Source of the DNA: UBA7702 sp051866595
GTDB taxonomy: Bacteria > Bacillota > Dehalobacteriia > UBA7702
NCBI GenBank assembly: GCA_051866595.1
Contig: JBJDXI010000166.1
Span: 1 to 32,473 of the forward strand
Length of the DNA stretch: 32,473 nucleotides
Direction: 5' to 3'
Shown: piece by piece, positions 1 through 8,100 of the stretch
Numbering within the stretch: the first letter of the stretch is position 1
How the letters are laid out: every line of letters starts with the position of its first letter
Translations under genes and position numbers: made by a program
The notes under the pieces: model-generated
Seen by the model: the letters and a program-made list of their open reading frames with translations, nothing else
What the model was told of the DNA's origin: nothing
Database searches by the model: none

Positions 1-1
1 A

Positions 2-466
2 ATGAACGTATCTTTTTATTACGACGGAGAGGAACAGGTGCTGTTTAACTTTGTGGACTACCCCATTACTTTAGCGAGCAACCCGCGGGAAGTGTTCCAG
101 AGCATTGATTTCACGGATCTGAACGGCGACGGCAACAGCGATGTGACCCTGAAGTTCAATGAAGGCGGCAATGAGATCACGATCGTGTGGTTCTGGGATG
201 CGGCAAGCGGATATTTTATGTACCAGCCGGATCAATCTCAGCTCGGTGGGTATGACGACGGCCTGGGCGATGTCATCCCCGAAGAGGAAGCCGCGGATAA
301 CACGAACAAAGAAGCATGGTCCGACCCCGGTGACGGCCGTGGCGATTACGTCGATGAAGACGGCTGGGGCGATTACATCGAAGATGACGGCTACGGCGAT
401 TACATCGAAGATGACGGCTGGGGCGATTACGTCGACGAAGACGGCTGGGGTGACTACATCGAATAA
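2..466 (+). CDS. Hypothetical protein with acidic-aromatic C-terminal nonapeptide repeats (5' end probably outside window)
   Basis: Open reading frame running in from the window edge. The ATG at position 2 may be internal, so I treat the gene as 5'-partial. The visible 154 residues hold a calcium-loop-like stretch DLNGDGNSD (about residues 39-47), of the kind found in FG-GAP/VCBS or dockerin-like extracellular domains, in a beta-rich context. The tail is a repeat of GDY[VI][DE][DE]DG[WY], nine residues per unit, four full units plus a half unit. This extremely acidic, Trp/Tyr-rich tail ends directly at TAA 464-466. I do not recognise the family. A secreted or surface role is inference from the DLNGDG motif; no signal peptide is visible because the true N-terminus is missing. 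Confidence 0.7.
   Translation: MNVSFYYDGEEQVLFNFVDYPITLASNPREVFQSIDFTDLNGDGNSDVTLKFNEGGNEITIVWFWDAASGYFMYQPDQSQLGGYDDGLGDVIPEEEAADNTNKEAWSDPGDGRGDYVDEDGWGDYIEDDGYGDYIEDDGWGDYVDEDGWGDYIE
341..463 (+). repeat. 27-bp coding tandem repeat (nonapeptide GDYxxxDGW)
   Basis: Four full in-frame 27-bp units (341-367, 368-394, 395-421, 422-448) and a partial fifth (449-463). Each encodes Gly-Asp-Tyr-Val/Ile-Asp/Glu-Asp/Glu-Asp-Gly-Trp/Tyr. Third-position differences between units (for example gtcgatgaa against gtcgacgaa) show that the peptide is kept while the DNA drifts. Confidence 0.9.
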
Positions 467-550
467 TCCCGGGCGTACAGTCTCAGAGAAATCGAGGAGC
501 GGACCGGTGTGAAAAAAGGTACGTTGTATCGACAACTGCAACCAAAGTAA
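467..550 (+). pseudogene. Remnant of a helix-turn-helix C-terminus, recombinase-like
   Basis: In the same frame as the preceding gene, straight after its TAA, about 27 codons read through to TAA 548-550. From about 482 the translation is LREIEERTGVKKGTLYRQL. This fits the recognition-helix half of a resolvase/invertase-type HTH (pattern REIaxxtGVskgTLYRxL). No start codon or recombinase body precedes it. It may be a leftover of a mobile-element gene, and the short length limits confidence. Confidence 0.35.
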
Positions 551-557
551 TAAATAG

Positions 558-595
558 ATCCCCGATGAACCTTGGTTCATCGGGGATTTTGATTT
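558..595 (+). terminator. Rho-independent terminator
   Basis: Perfect hairpin: ATCCCCGATGAAC (558-570), loop CTTG, GTTCATCGGGGAT (575-587), followed by TTTGATTT. It ends transcription of the gene and remnant to its left. Confidence 0.85.
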
Positions 596-609
596 AGTGG
601 CTTCAGCCA

Positions 610-631
610 GTGCCTTCGCTTGCGAAGGCAC
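610..631. repeat. Perfect palindrome
   Basis: GTGCCTTCGC-TT-GCGAAGGCAC, a ten-base stem with a two-base loop. It lies 25 bp left of the insertion sequence. It is followed by A rather than T on the plus strand and lacks a T tract downstream on the minus strand, so it is not a standard terminator. Function unknown. Confidence 0.7.
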
Positions 632-655
632 AAAAAACCACCCGTTTGATGAAGT

Positions 656-684
656 TGTAAGATAAAGGTAGACACATGGAAAAC
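656..684 (+). repeat. Left terminal inverted repeat of the IS element
   Basis: Starts TGTAAGATAAAG then GTAGACACA. It pairs imperfectly with 1971-1999 (19 of 29 positions identical in inverted orientation). Confidence 0.75.
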
Positions 685-737
685 CACCATGCAGTCTACC
701 TTTTCTTTATGCTAAAATATTGCTGGAGGTGGTATTA

Positions 738-1115
738 GTGAGAAAAGGACAAAAGAAACGAGTATGGACCCCGGAGCAGAAGTCAGAGATTGTACATAAA
801 CACTTGGATGACCATATCTCGCTAAGAACTTTGGAAAGAGAATACACAGCCGATTGAAGTATGATTTGCCGATGGGTAAAGGAGTATATTGCAGAAGGTG
901 AATCTGCATTCATACCCAAAGGTCACCCCGGAAACCCTTTCGCCGCTTTACATGTCAGTAAGAATCTATCTGAATTAGAAAGGTTGCGACTCATTGTGGC
1001 GAAGCTGGAAATCGAAAATGAACGATTAAAAAAAGGATATTGGGTGAAAGGAGTTGGTGCAAGCAAGGTGTTCGTTACAGGATTCGACAAGAATACGAAA
1101 TTATCGAATCACTAA
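738..1115 (+). pseudogene. IS150-type orfA (helix-turn-helix subunit), interrupted by an in-frame TGA
   Basis: The frame starts at GTG 738, with GGAGGT at 725-730 placed seven bases upstream. It reads as a basic HTH protein (RKGQKKRVWTPEQKSEIV...) of about 125 codons. An in-frame TGA at 855-857 interrupts it between EYTAD and SMICRWVKEY; relatives usually carry Ser/Thr/Arg or Trp-type residues in this turn before the xxRWxKxY helix. After the stop the frame is open through a leucine-zipper-like segment (LSELERLRLIVAKLEIENERLKK) to 1115. The TGA prevents a full OrfA or OrfAB fusion unless it is read through. Confidence 0.8.
1028..1034 (+). other. Programmed -1 ribosomal frameshift site (A AAA AAA)
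   Basis: A run of seven A in correct phase. The orfA frame reads tta-aaa-aaa with codons at 1029 and 1032. A one-base backward slip places the ribosome in the orfB frame, giving KKRILGERSW into the transposase. This is the standard way IS3 elements make the OrfAB transposase. Confidence 0.8.
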
Positions 1116-1963
1116 AAGAGAAATATCCTGTTGTATTTTTATGTGAGATTATGGGAGTCAGCAAATCTGGCTACTATCGATGGAGAGGACGACGAGGAAC
1201 TCTGAATCGTTATGAACAAAACAGACAGCTTCTTACAACGCTATTGGCAGAACAACACAAAAAACATCATTCTCACGGCTATCACATGCTTGCAAAAGCA
1301 GTATTTGAGGCCACGGGATGGGTATTCTCTCACAATTTGGCGCACAAATGTTGCAAACAGGCCGGAATTCGTTCTAAGGCAAGGAAATACACTTACAGAA
1401 AAGCAGGAGAAGAACACGTAAAGTTTCCGAATGAAGTAAACGGAAACTGGAATGCAATGCGCCCTATCGAAATTGTCGTTTCCGATATGACGATATTCAA
1501 GAACAATGGACGTAACTGGGAATGGACACTCCTTGTAGATACATTCAATAATGAGATCCTTGCCCACCAAGCAACACCGATCCAAGGCAGCACAAAACCG
1601 TATTACCATTGTTTGGATCAACTAAAGCTGCTTGGAGGTAAAAAAAATGAGGAGAAAACTCCCCAGGTAGTCTTGCACACCGACCAGGGATCTGTCTACT
1701 CCTCACAAGCCTTCCAACAGGCTCATAAACATTATAACATACTTCGATCCATGTCGCGAGCAGGAACTCCAACAGATAATGCAATAATGGAAGCAATTAA
1801 TGGATGGATAAAAGAAGAGCTGTTCCTTGACTTTGGTCTTGCAACGGCAAAGGATGTTCCTAAACTACTAAACGAATATGTTTATTACTATAATCACGAA
1901 CGACCTGCAGCCGCTTTGGGCTATAAAAGCCCAGTTCAGTACAAGACCGAACTGGGCTTCTAA
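1040..1963 (+). CDS. IS3/IS150-type transposase OrfB with DD35E catalytic triad
   Basis: Integrase-core transposase of 307 codons counted from TTG 1040; in life it is probably made as the OrfAB fusion through the slippery site at 1028-1034. The catalytic residues are visible: D149 (in VVSDMTIF), D215 (in LHTDQGSVYSS) and E251 (in NAIMEAINGW). The 35 residues between D215 and E251 define the IS3 DD35E class. An N-terminal HTH_21-like part (HSHGYHMLAKAVF) and the C-terminal YYNHERPAAALGYKSP motif complete the fold. The frame is intact, unlike orfA. Its sequence is more AT-rich than the neighbouring operon, as expected for a mobile gene. Confidence 0.93.
   Translation: MGERSWCKQGVRYRIRQEYEIIESLKEKYPVVFLCEIMGVSKSGYYRWRGRRGTLNRYEQNRQLLTTLLAEQHKKHHSHGYHMLAKAVFEATGWVFSHNLAHKCCKQAGIRSKARKYTYRKAGEEHVKFPNEVNGNWNAMRPIEIVVSDMTIFKNNGRNWEWTLLVDTFNNEILAHQATPIQGSTKPYYHCLDQLKLLGGKKNEEKTPQVVLHTDQGSVYSSQAFQQAHKHYNILRSMSRAGTPTDNAIMEAINGWIKEELFLDFGLATAKDVPKLLNEYVYYYNHERPAAALGYKSPVQYKTELGF
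1927..1959. repeat. Inverted repeat over the last codons of orfB
   Basis: AAGCCCAGTTC (1927-1937) pairs perfectly with GAACTGGGCTT (1949-1959) around an 11-base loop. It overlaps the 3' end of the transposase frame, and a T-rich stretch follows at 1971-1979. It could act as a terminator or as a structure that blocks transcription crossing the IS edge. It lies between the IS and the NRPS promoter. Confidence 0.7.
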
Positions 1964-1970
1964 ACTATGG

Positions 1971-1999
1971 TTGTTTTTTGTGTCTACTTTTCCTTGACA
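1971..1999 (-). repeat. Right terminal inverted repeat of the IS element
   Basis: Reads TGTCAAGGAAAA then GTAGACACA on the minus strand and matches the left end at 656-684. Confidence 0.75.
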
Positions 2000-2065
2000 G
2001 ATGCACTATGCGGGTGGATGCTTATTTTTTTGTATCCGATTCTCCCTCAAAATTGTGGAAAAATA

Positions 2066-2094
2066 TTGCAATCTGCGGATAAAAATAATATACT
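2066..2094 (+). promoter_or_regulatory. Promoter of the NRPS operon
   Basis: -35 TTGCAA at 2066-2071, a spacer of exactly 17 bp, -10 TATACT at 2089-2094, in a strongly AT-rich stretch. It lies outside the IS element and about 48 bp upstream of the NRPS start codon, so the operon need not depend on IS-derived transcription. Confidence 0.7.
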
Positions 2095-2141
2095 TAATAA
2101 TAATGGGGTGTACTAGATCTATTTTTAAGGAGATTCTCTGG

Positions 2142-5100
2142 ATGAAAAACGGTATGTCAAATTATTATTCATTATCGAACAGCCAATTGAATATCTGGAA
2201 TCTGGAACAGTCTTTTCAGGGAACCTCTATTAACAATATTTGCGAGACGATACGGATCAAAGGCGTTTTGGATATTGTTTCGCTGCAAAATTGTCTGAAT
2301 CAGATATTAAAAGCCGATCCTTCTCTCCGAACCCAGATTACCCTGGATGAGCAGGGCCATCCGGTACAATATGAAAAAGAATACGAGGAAATGATATTTC
2401 CCGTTTTTGATTTTTCCGCGACGAATCTCACCGGTTTTGAACATTGGGAAAAAAGTATAACCCGCCAGGTTATGCCGGTGCTGGACGCGCCGCTTTATTA
2501 TTTTGCCATTGTAAAGCTGAGCGAGCACGAGGGCGGCGTTTTTATCAAGACCCATCATCTTATTTCCGACGGCTGGTCCCAGGTTTCCCTGATCAACCGG
2601 ATCGCCCAGACTTATCTGGCATTGCTGAACCGGGAACAGGTCACACTGCCGTTATCTCCCAGCTACCGGCTTCACGTGGAGAAAGAAGAAAAATATCTGG
2701 CCTCCAAGGCAAGTGAGCGGGACCGGGCGTTCTGGCGGGAAACTTTGCGTGACGCGGGACAGGCCGTGTCCTTGAAAGAGCACCTCAATGCCGAGTTGAG
2801 TCCCGTCGGCGAGCGGAAAACCTTTTATTTGTCCGAAAAATTGAATCATATGCTGAATGACTTTTGCGAAAGTCATCGTGTCGCTCCTTTCGCGGTGTTT
2901 TACATGGCGATGGCCATTTATTTAAAGCGGATCCGTCGTGCCGATAAAATATGTATCGGCGCGCCGATTCATAACCGGATGGATATTACCGACCGGCAGA
3001 CCACCGGGATGTTCGTCAGCACGCTGCCGTTTTTTACCCGGCTGGATGAAAACTGGAGTTTTGAGGAGCTGAACCGTCATCTTTCCGAGGACTGGCTTGA
3101 TTTGCTGCGCCATCAGCGGCTGCCCTTTTCCGAAATCATTTCCGCCGGCCGGGAAACCAATCCCGATTTTGAAAAACCCTTTCATCTGGTGCTGTCCTTC
3201 CATAACAGCCAGGCTTACCGGAACAGGGATACCCTTGTCTCTTTCTCCGGACAGTGGCATTATGCCGGATACCAGGCGGAACATATTTGTATTCATCTGA
3301 ATAATATTGAGGATGAACGTCGTTATTCCGTCAATTATGATTATCTTTCTCAGCTGTATTCGAAATATGAAATCGAGGATTTCCATCATTATATCCTCAA
3401 TATCCTGTCGCAGGCATTGGCTTTTCCGGATCGTCCGATCCGGGAACTTTCGGTTTTGGGGGCGGAGGAAGAAGAAAAAGTTTTATACTCCTTTAACCGT
3501 ACCGACGCTTTTTATTATGAAGGGAATCTCAGCCAGAAACTGGAAGAAATCTGCTTCCGTCATCCGGAACGGGTCGCGGTGATCTGTTCCGGACAACGCT
3601 ATACCTACGGGGATTTATGGGAGCGGGCCAACGCCGCGGCTCGGGAAATATTCCGCGTCGTGCCCGACGGGAAAAAAATCGCCGCTATTCTGCTGCCCAA
3701 ATCTTATGACCTGTTCTGCGCCATGGCCGGGATTATCCGTTCCGGCTGCGCCTGGGTGATCGTCTCTCCACAGCTGCCGGAACAGCGCGTCCGGCAGATC
3801 CTTTCGGACAGCGGCGCCGCAGTGGTTTTGTCTGCGGGGCACCTCGCCGAACCCTTCCTCGGAGAAGAAACGGAACTGCCCGTTATTGATATGGAAAGCT
3901 TATCCGGCGGCGGAGACCTTTCTGCTCCCTGTCCCGCCGGGGCCCATGACCTCGCGTATCTGGTTTATACTTCCGGCAGTACCGGTGCGCCGAAAGGTGT
4001 GGAAATTGAACAACATTCCTTGCTGAATTTCGCCGAGGCCATGACGCCGCTGTACGGCAAAGGGGCTGTTCTGTCCCTTTGCAATATCAGTTTTGACGCG
4101 TTTCTGCTGGAAAGCGTTGTTTCACTGCTGAACGGTCAGACCATTGTCCTGCCGACCGAGTCTGAGCAGGAGGATCCGGCGAAACTGGCGGATCTGATCC
4201 GCTCTTACGCTGTGGGTTTTATGGCGACAACGCCCTCAAGGCTCACCGCTTATCTGAAAGACAGCCGCTTTTTGTCGGCGGTTTCCCGGCTGGAAACCAT
4301 TGTCTGCGGCGGAGAGGCATTCCCCTCCAGCCTGCTTAAAACGCTTTCACCCTATAAAAGTATTCGTATCTATAATCAATACGGTCCTTCGGAAACAACG
4401 ATCGGTGTCAGTACCGATTTGCTGAACGGAGCTCCGCTGATTTGCGTCGGCGCCCCGATGCAGAATTGTCGGTTTTACGTTCTCGATTCCGAACTCCGTC
4501 CGCTTCCCACTGGCGTTTACGGTGATTTGTATATCGGCGGCGTCTGCGTCGGCCGGGGGTATCATAACGCGCCGGAATTGACGGAAAAAGCCTTTTTGAA
4601 CAATCCCTATGAATCCGGAGAACGGATTTATCGTACCGGAGATATTGCCGCCTGGACCGAAACGGGAGAGGTGATGATCAAGGGCCGGGAAGACGGACAG
4701 ATCAAGCTGAGAGGACAGCGGATCGAGCTGGAGGAAATTTCTTCCTGTCTGATGCTTCATCCCTCCGTCCGCCAGGCCGTGGTTCGGCTGCTTGATGTCG
4801 GCGGTCAGGTTATGCTGGTGGCGTATTACGTTGCGGAGCGGCCGTTGCCGGAATCGGAATTATTGGAATTCGCCGCGACGTATCTGCCGGGATACATGAT
4901 TCCGTCGCTGTTTCAGCCGGTGGAGGATATACCGCTTACGCCTAACGGAAAAGTAAACGATTCGCTGCTTCCGGCGCCGGAAGTGAAACGTTTTGATGAT
5001 ATGGACGGGGTTTCAGGAAAAACGGCGGAAAAAGTTCTCGCGGTTTTCCGGGAAATCCTGCATCGGCCGGATATGATCGCGTCGGATGATTATTTCCTTT

Positions 5101-8100
5101 TCGGCGGAGATTCCCTGAATGCCCTGGAAACTCTGGCGGAGCTGGAAACGGTCTTCGGCGTCCGTCTGCGGGTGGCGGATCTTCACGCCTGTCGCACCGC
5201 GAATCGTCTGGGTACGCGGCTTTCCGGTGAGCGTCGGGAACCGGGAGATCTCCGTTTCGAAATACAAAAGGCCCCGGAACGGGAATATTACCCGCTGACC
5301 CCGGCTCAGCTCGGTATTTATTTTGAAACCCAGAAATCACCGGGGAGTACTTCGTACAATATGCCCTGTGGATTCCGGGTGGAGGGAACGGTGGACCGGG
5401 AACGTCTGAAAAACGCCGTTCAGAAACTGATTGATCTTGAGCCCGTGCTTCGCACCGCTTTTGTGATGCGGGAGAACGGGATATATCAGAAAATATTGAA
5501 TCACGCCGCGGCGGAATGGGAGCTGTTTGAAAACATTCCGCTGGAACAAGTAAAAGAGACCTTTGTGCGTCCCTTTGATTTGTCGTGCCCGCCGTTATTG
5601 CGGGTCGCTTTATGGGAAGATCCGAACGGTTCTTCCGTTATCCTGCTGGATATGCACCATGTGATCGGCGACGCGGTGACCGCCGCGGAAATCCTGCGCC
5701 GCCTGCGGGCGCTGTATGAAGGAAGGGATGCGGGATGTCCCGGGATTACCTTCGCGGATTACGCCTGCTGGCTGGAAACGCATCAGGAAGAGCTGCTCCG
5801 GGAGGAACAGGAATACTGGGAAAAACAGATGGAAAATATGCCCGGCCTGCCGGAGATTCCCACGGATTTCCCGCGTCCGAAACAGTTTGACTATATCGGC
5901 GCCGATACGGAGTTCGCCCTGACCGCGGAGGATACGTCGCTCTGTAACGCTTACTGCGAACAGAAGGGCATCACGCCGTATATGTTCTTTGCCGGTGCCT
6001 TTGGTATTTTCCTTTCCAAACTGTCCGGCAGTAAGGACCTGATGGTGGGAACGCCGGTTTCAAGCCGGCGCGGCCTGAACCTTTCCGAAACGGCGGGACT
6101 GTTTGTGAATACCCTTCCCCTGAGACTGACACCCGGGGACACTTTATCGGTTTCCGACTATCTGAACCAGGTCAAAGAAAAGATTGTCAGCCTCATCGAT
6201 CATCCCTATATGCCTTTGGACCGGCTGGTTTCTCTCTCCGGCCGAAAGAGCGGGGAAGGCCGGAATCCGCTGTTTAATACGATGATTTCGATGCGTCCCG
6301 TGGATACGGACGGATTTACTTTCGACGATCGGAAAGTCCTGCCCGAGGCGGTGCCGTCGGGGAGCGCCAAAACCGATCTGAATCTGGAAATTTACCGCTC
6401 GGAGGGCTGTTATCATTTCCGTCTGGAATACGCGGGCAGTCTCTTTGATTTGGAAACGGTATCGCTTTACGGCCGGAGCTTCATCGCCGTGATCCGCAAT
6501 ATGCTGAAAAATGACGCTTGTCCGCTGGGGGATTGCGGCGCGGTATCGGATTATGACCGGTACCATCTGATGGAACTGCCCTATACCATGAAAATGCCCT
6601 TTTCCGATCTTCCCATTGACGGGAGGATCGACGCCATGGCCAGAATCCATCCGGAACAGCCGGCCCTGATTTTCCACGATCATGTCCTGACTCTCGGGGA
6701 ATTGAAAAAGCGTTCCGATGTCCTTGCCGCCGTTTTAATGGATCAAGGTGTGGGATGTGGCGATTCGGTGGGATTACTCTGCCGGCGGGGGCCTCAGCTT
6801 ATCATCGGAATGTTGGGGATTCTCAAGGCGGGGGCGGCTTACGTTCCGATGCTGCCGAAATTCCCGGCCAGCCGGCTGCAATATATGGCGGAAGTCAGCA
6901 AAATTACGCTGACCTTGTGCGACTCCGAAACGATGGGGGCTTTGCCGGAAAGTCTCTCCTGCCGGTTTATGGATATTGGCGCGGAAACAGCGCGTGAGTG
7001 TTCCTTTGTTCCGCCGGGGAACAGATCCGGCAATGACAGTTGCTGTATCCTGTTTACCTCGGGCTCCACCGGGAGACCCAAAGGAGTGATGCTCCGCCAC
7101 CGCTCGGTCTGCAACCTGATGGCGGTGCTGTATCCGGCGCTGTCGGAAGCGGACGGAGGCTATTTGTGCGCCGCGAATTCGATTTTTGATATTTTTACAA
7201 CGGAAACTCTGATCGCCATGGCCTTTGGCCGCTATTCGGTGATGGCCGATGAGGAAGAAATGATGCTGCCCTGGAAAACGGCGGAGCTGATCCGCCGCCA
7301 TCATGTGCGGCTGATTGAGTTCACACCCTCCCGGGCCCAGCTGTTTTTGGAACATCCGGATTTCTGTGACGCTATCTCCGGTATGCCGGTGGCCATGATG
7401 TGTGGTGAAGTATTGCCGCCCCAGCTCCTGCAGAAACTGCGGGATGTTGGCTGCGGCAGAATATATAATTTATACGGACCGACGGAAACGACGGTTTATT
7501 CCACGATGGATGACGTGACCCACGCCGACCGGATTACCGTGGGGAAAATGTATCCCAATTGCCGGGGATATATTCTGGACGAAGCCATGCGTCCCGTGAT
7601 GCCCACGGCAGCGGGAGAGCTGTATTTCGCCGGGGAATGTCTGGCGGCGGGTTATGTCGGTCAGGAAGAGCTGACCAAAGAGAGGTTCCTCCCGGATCCT
7701 TTCTATCCCGGGGAAACGATGTACCGGAGCGGAGATATTGTCCGCCAGCTTCCCGACGGCCGGATTGATTTTATCGGGCGCCGGGACCATCAGGTGAAAT
7801 TGAACGGACAGCGCATTGAGCTCAGCGAAATCACCCAGAAAATTCTGGATTCCGGCGGCGCGGTTCAGGCGGCGACCATCGTGAAAAAGGACGGCCCGTT
7901 CATGCAGCTTTGTTCCTTCGCGGAACCGCAGAAAGGCGGGCATATTGATACGCAGGCCCTCCGGCGGTATCTGGAAAAAGAACTTCCTCACTATATGATT
8001 CCCTCGGAAATTCATGAGCTGGAATCTATGCCCTGTACGGCTTCGGGTAAAGTGGATTTCATGGCTTTGGAGTCCTATGCTTCTTCTCCGGCGGCGGAAA

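Larger units (their letters stand above)
656..1999 (+). mobile_element. IS3 family insertion sequence, IS150-like
   Basis: A 1344-bp element with TGT...ACA ends. The left end (TGTAAG..., 656 onward) and the reverse complement of the right end (TGTCAAGG..., from 1999 inward) match at 19 of the first 29 positions, including an identical block GTAGACACA at positions 13-21 of both. It contains the two overlapping frames typical of the family, orfA and orfB, joined by a -1 slippery site. I see no matching target duplication: the flanks read AAGT on the left and GATG on the right. This suggests the element has recombined or that flanking DNA was lost after insertion. An internal stop in orfA probably makes this copy unable to move by itself. 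Confidence 0.9.

Noticed and set aside
610..631. Palindrome considered as a terminator
   Set aside because: No T tract on the proper side in either direction.
2001..2141. Earlier NRPS start codons next to the IS end
   Set aside because: No ribosome site before them, and the promoter -10 box at 2089-2094 lies downstream of them. ATG 2142 has AAGGAG at nine bases.
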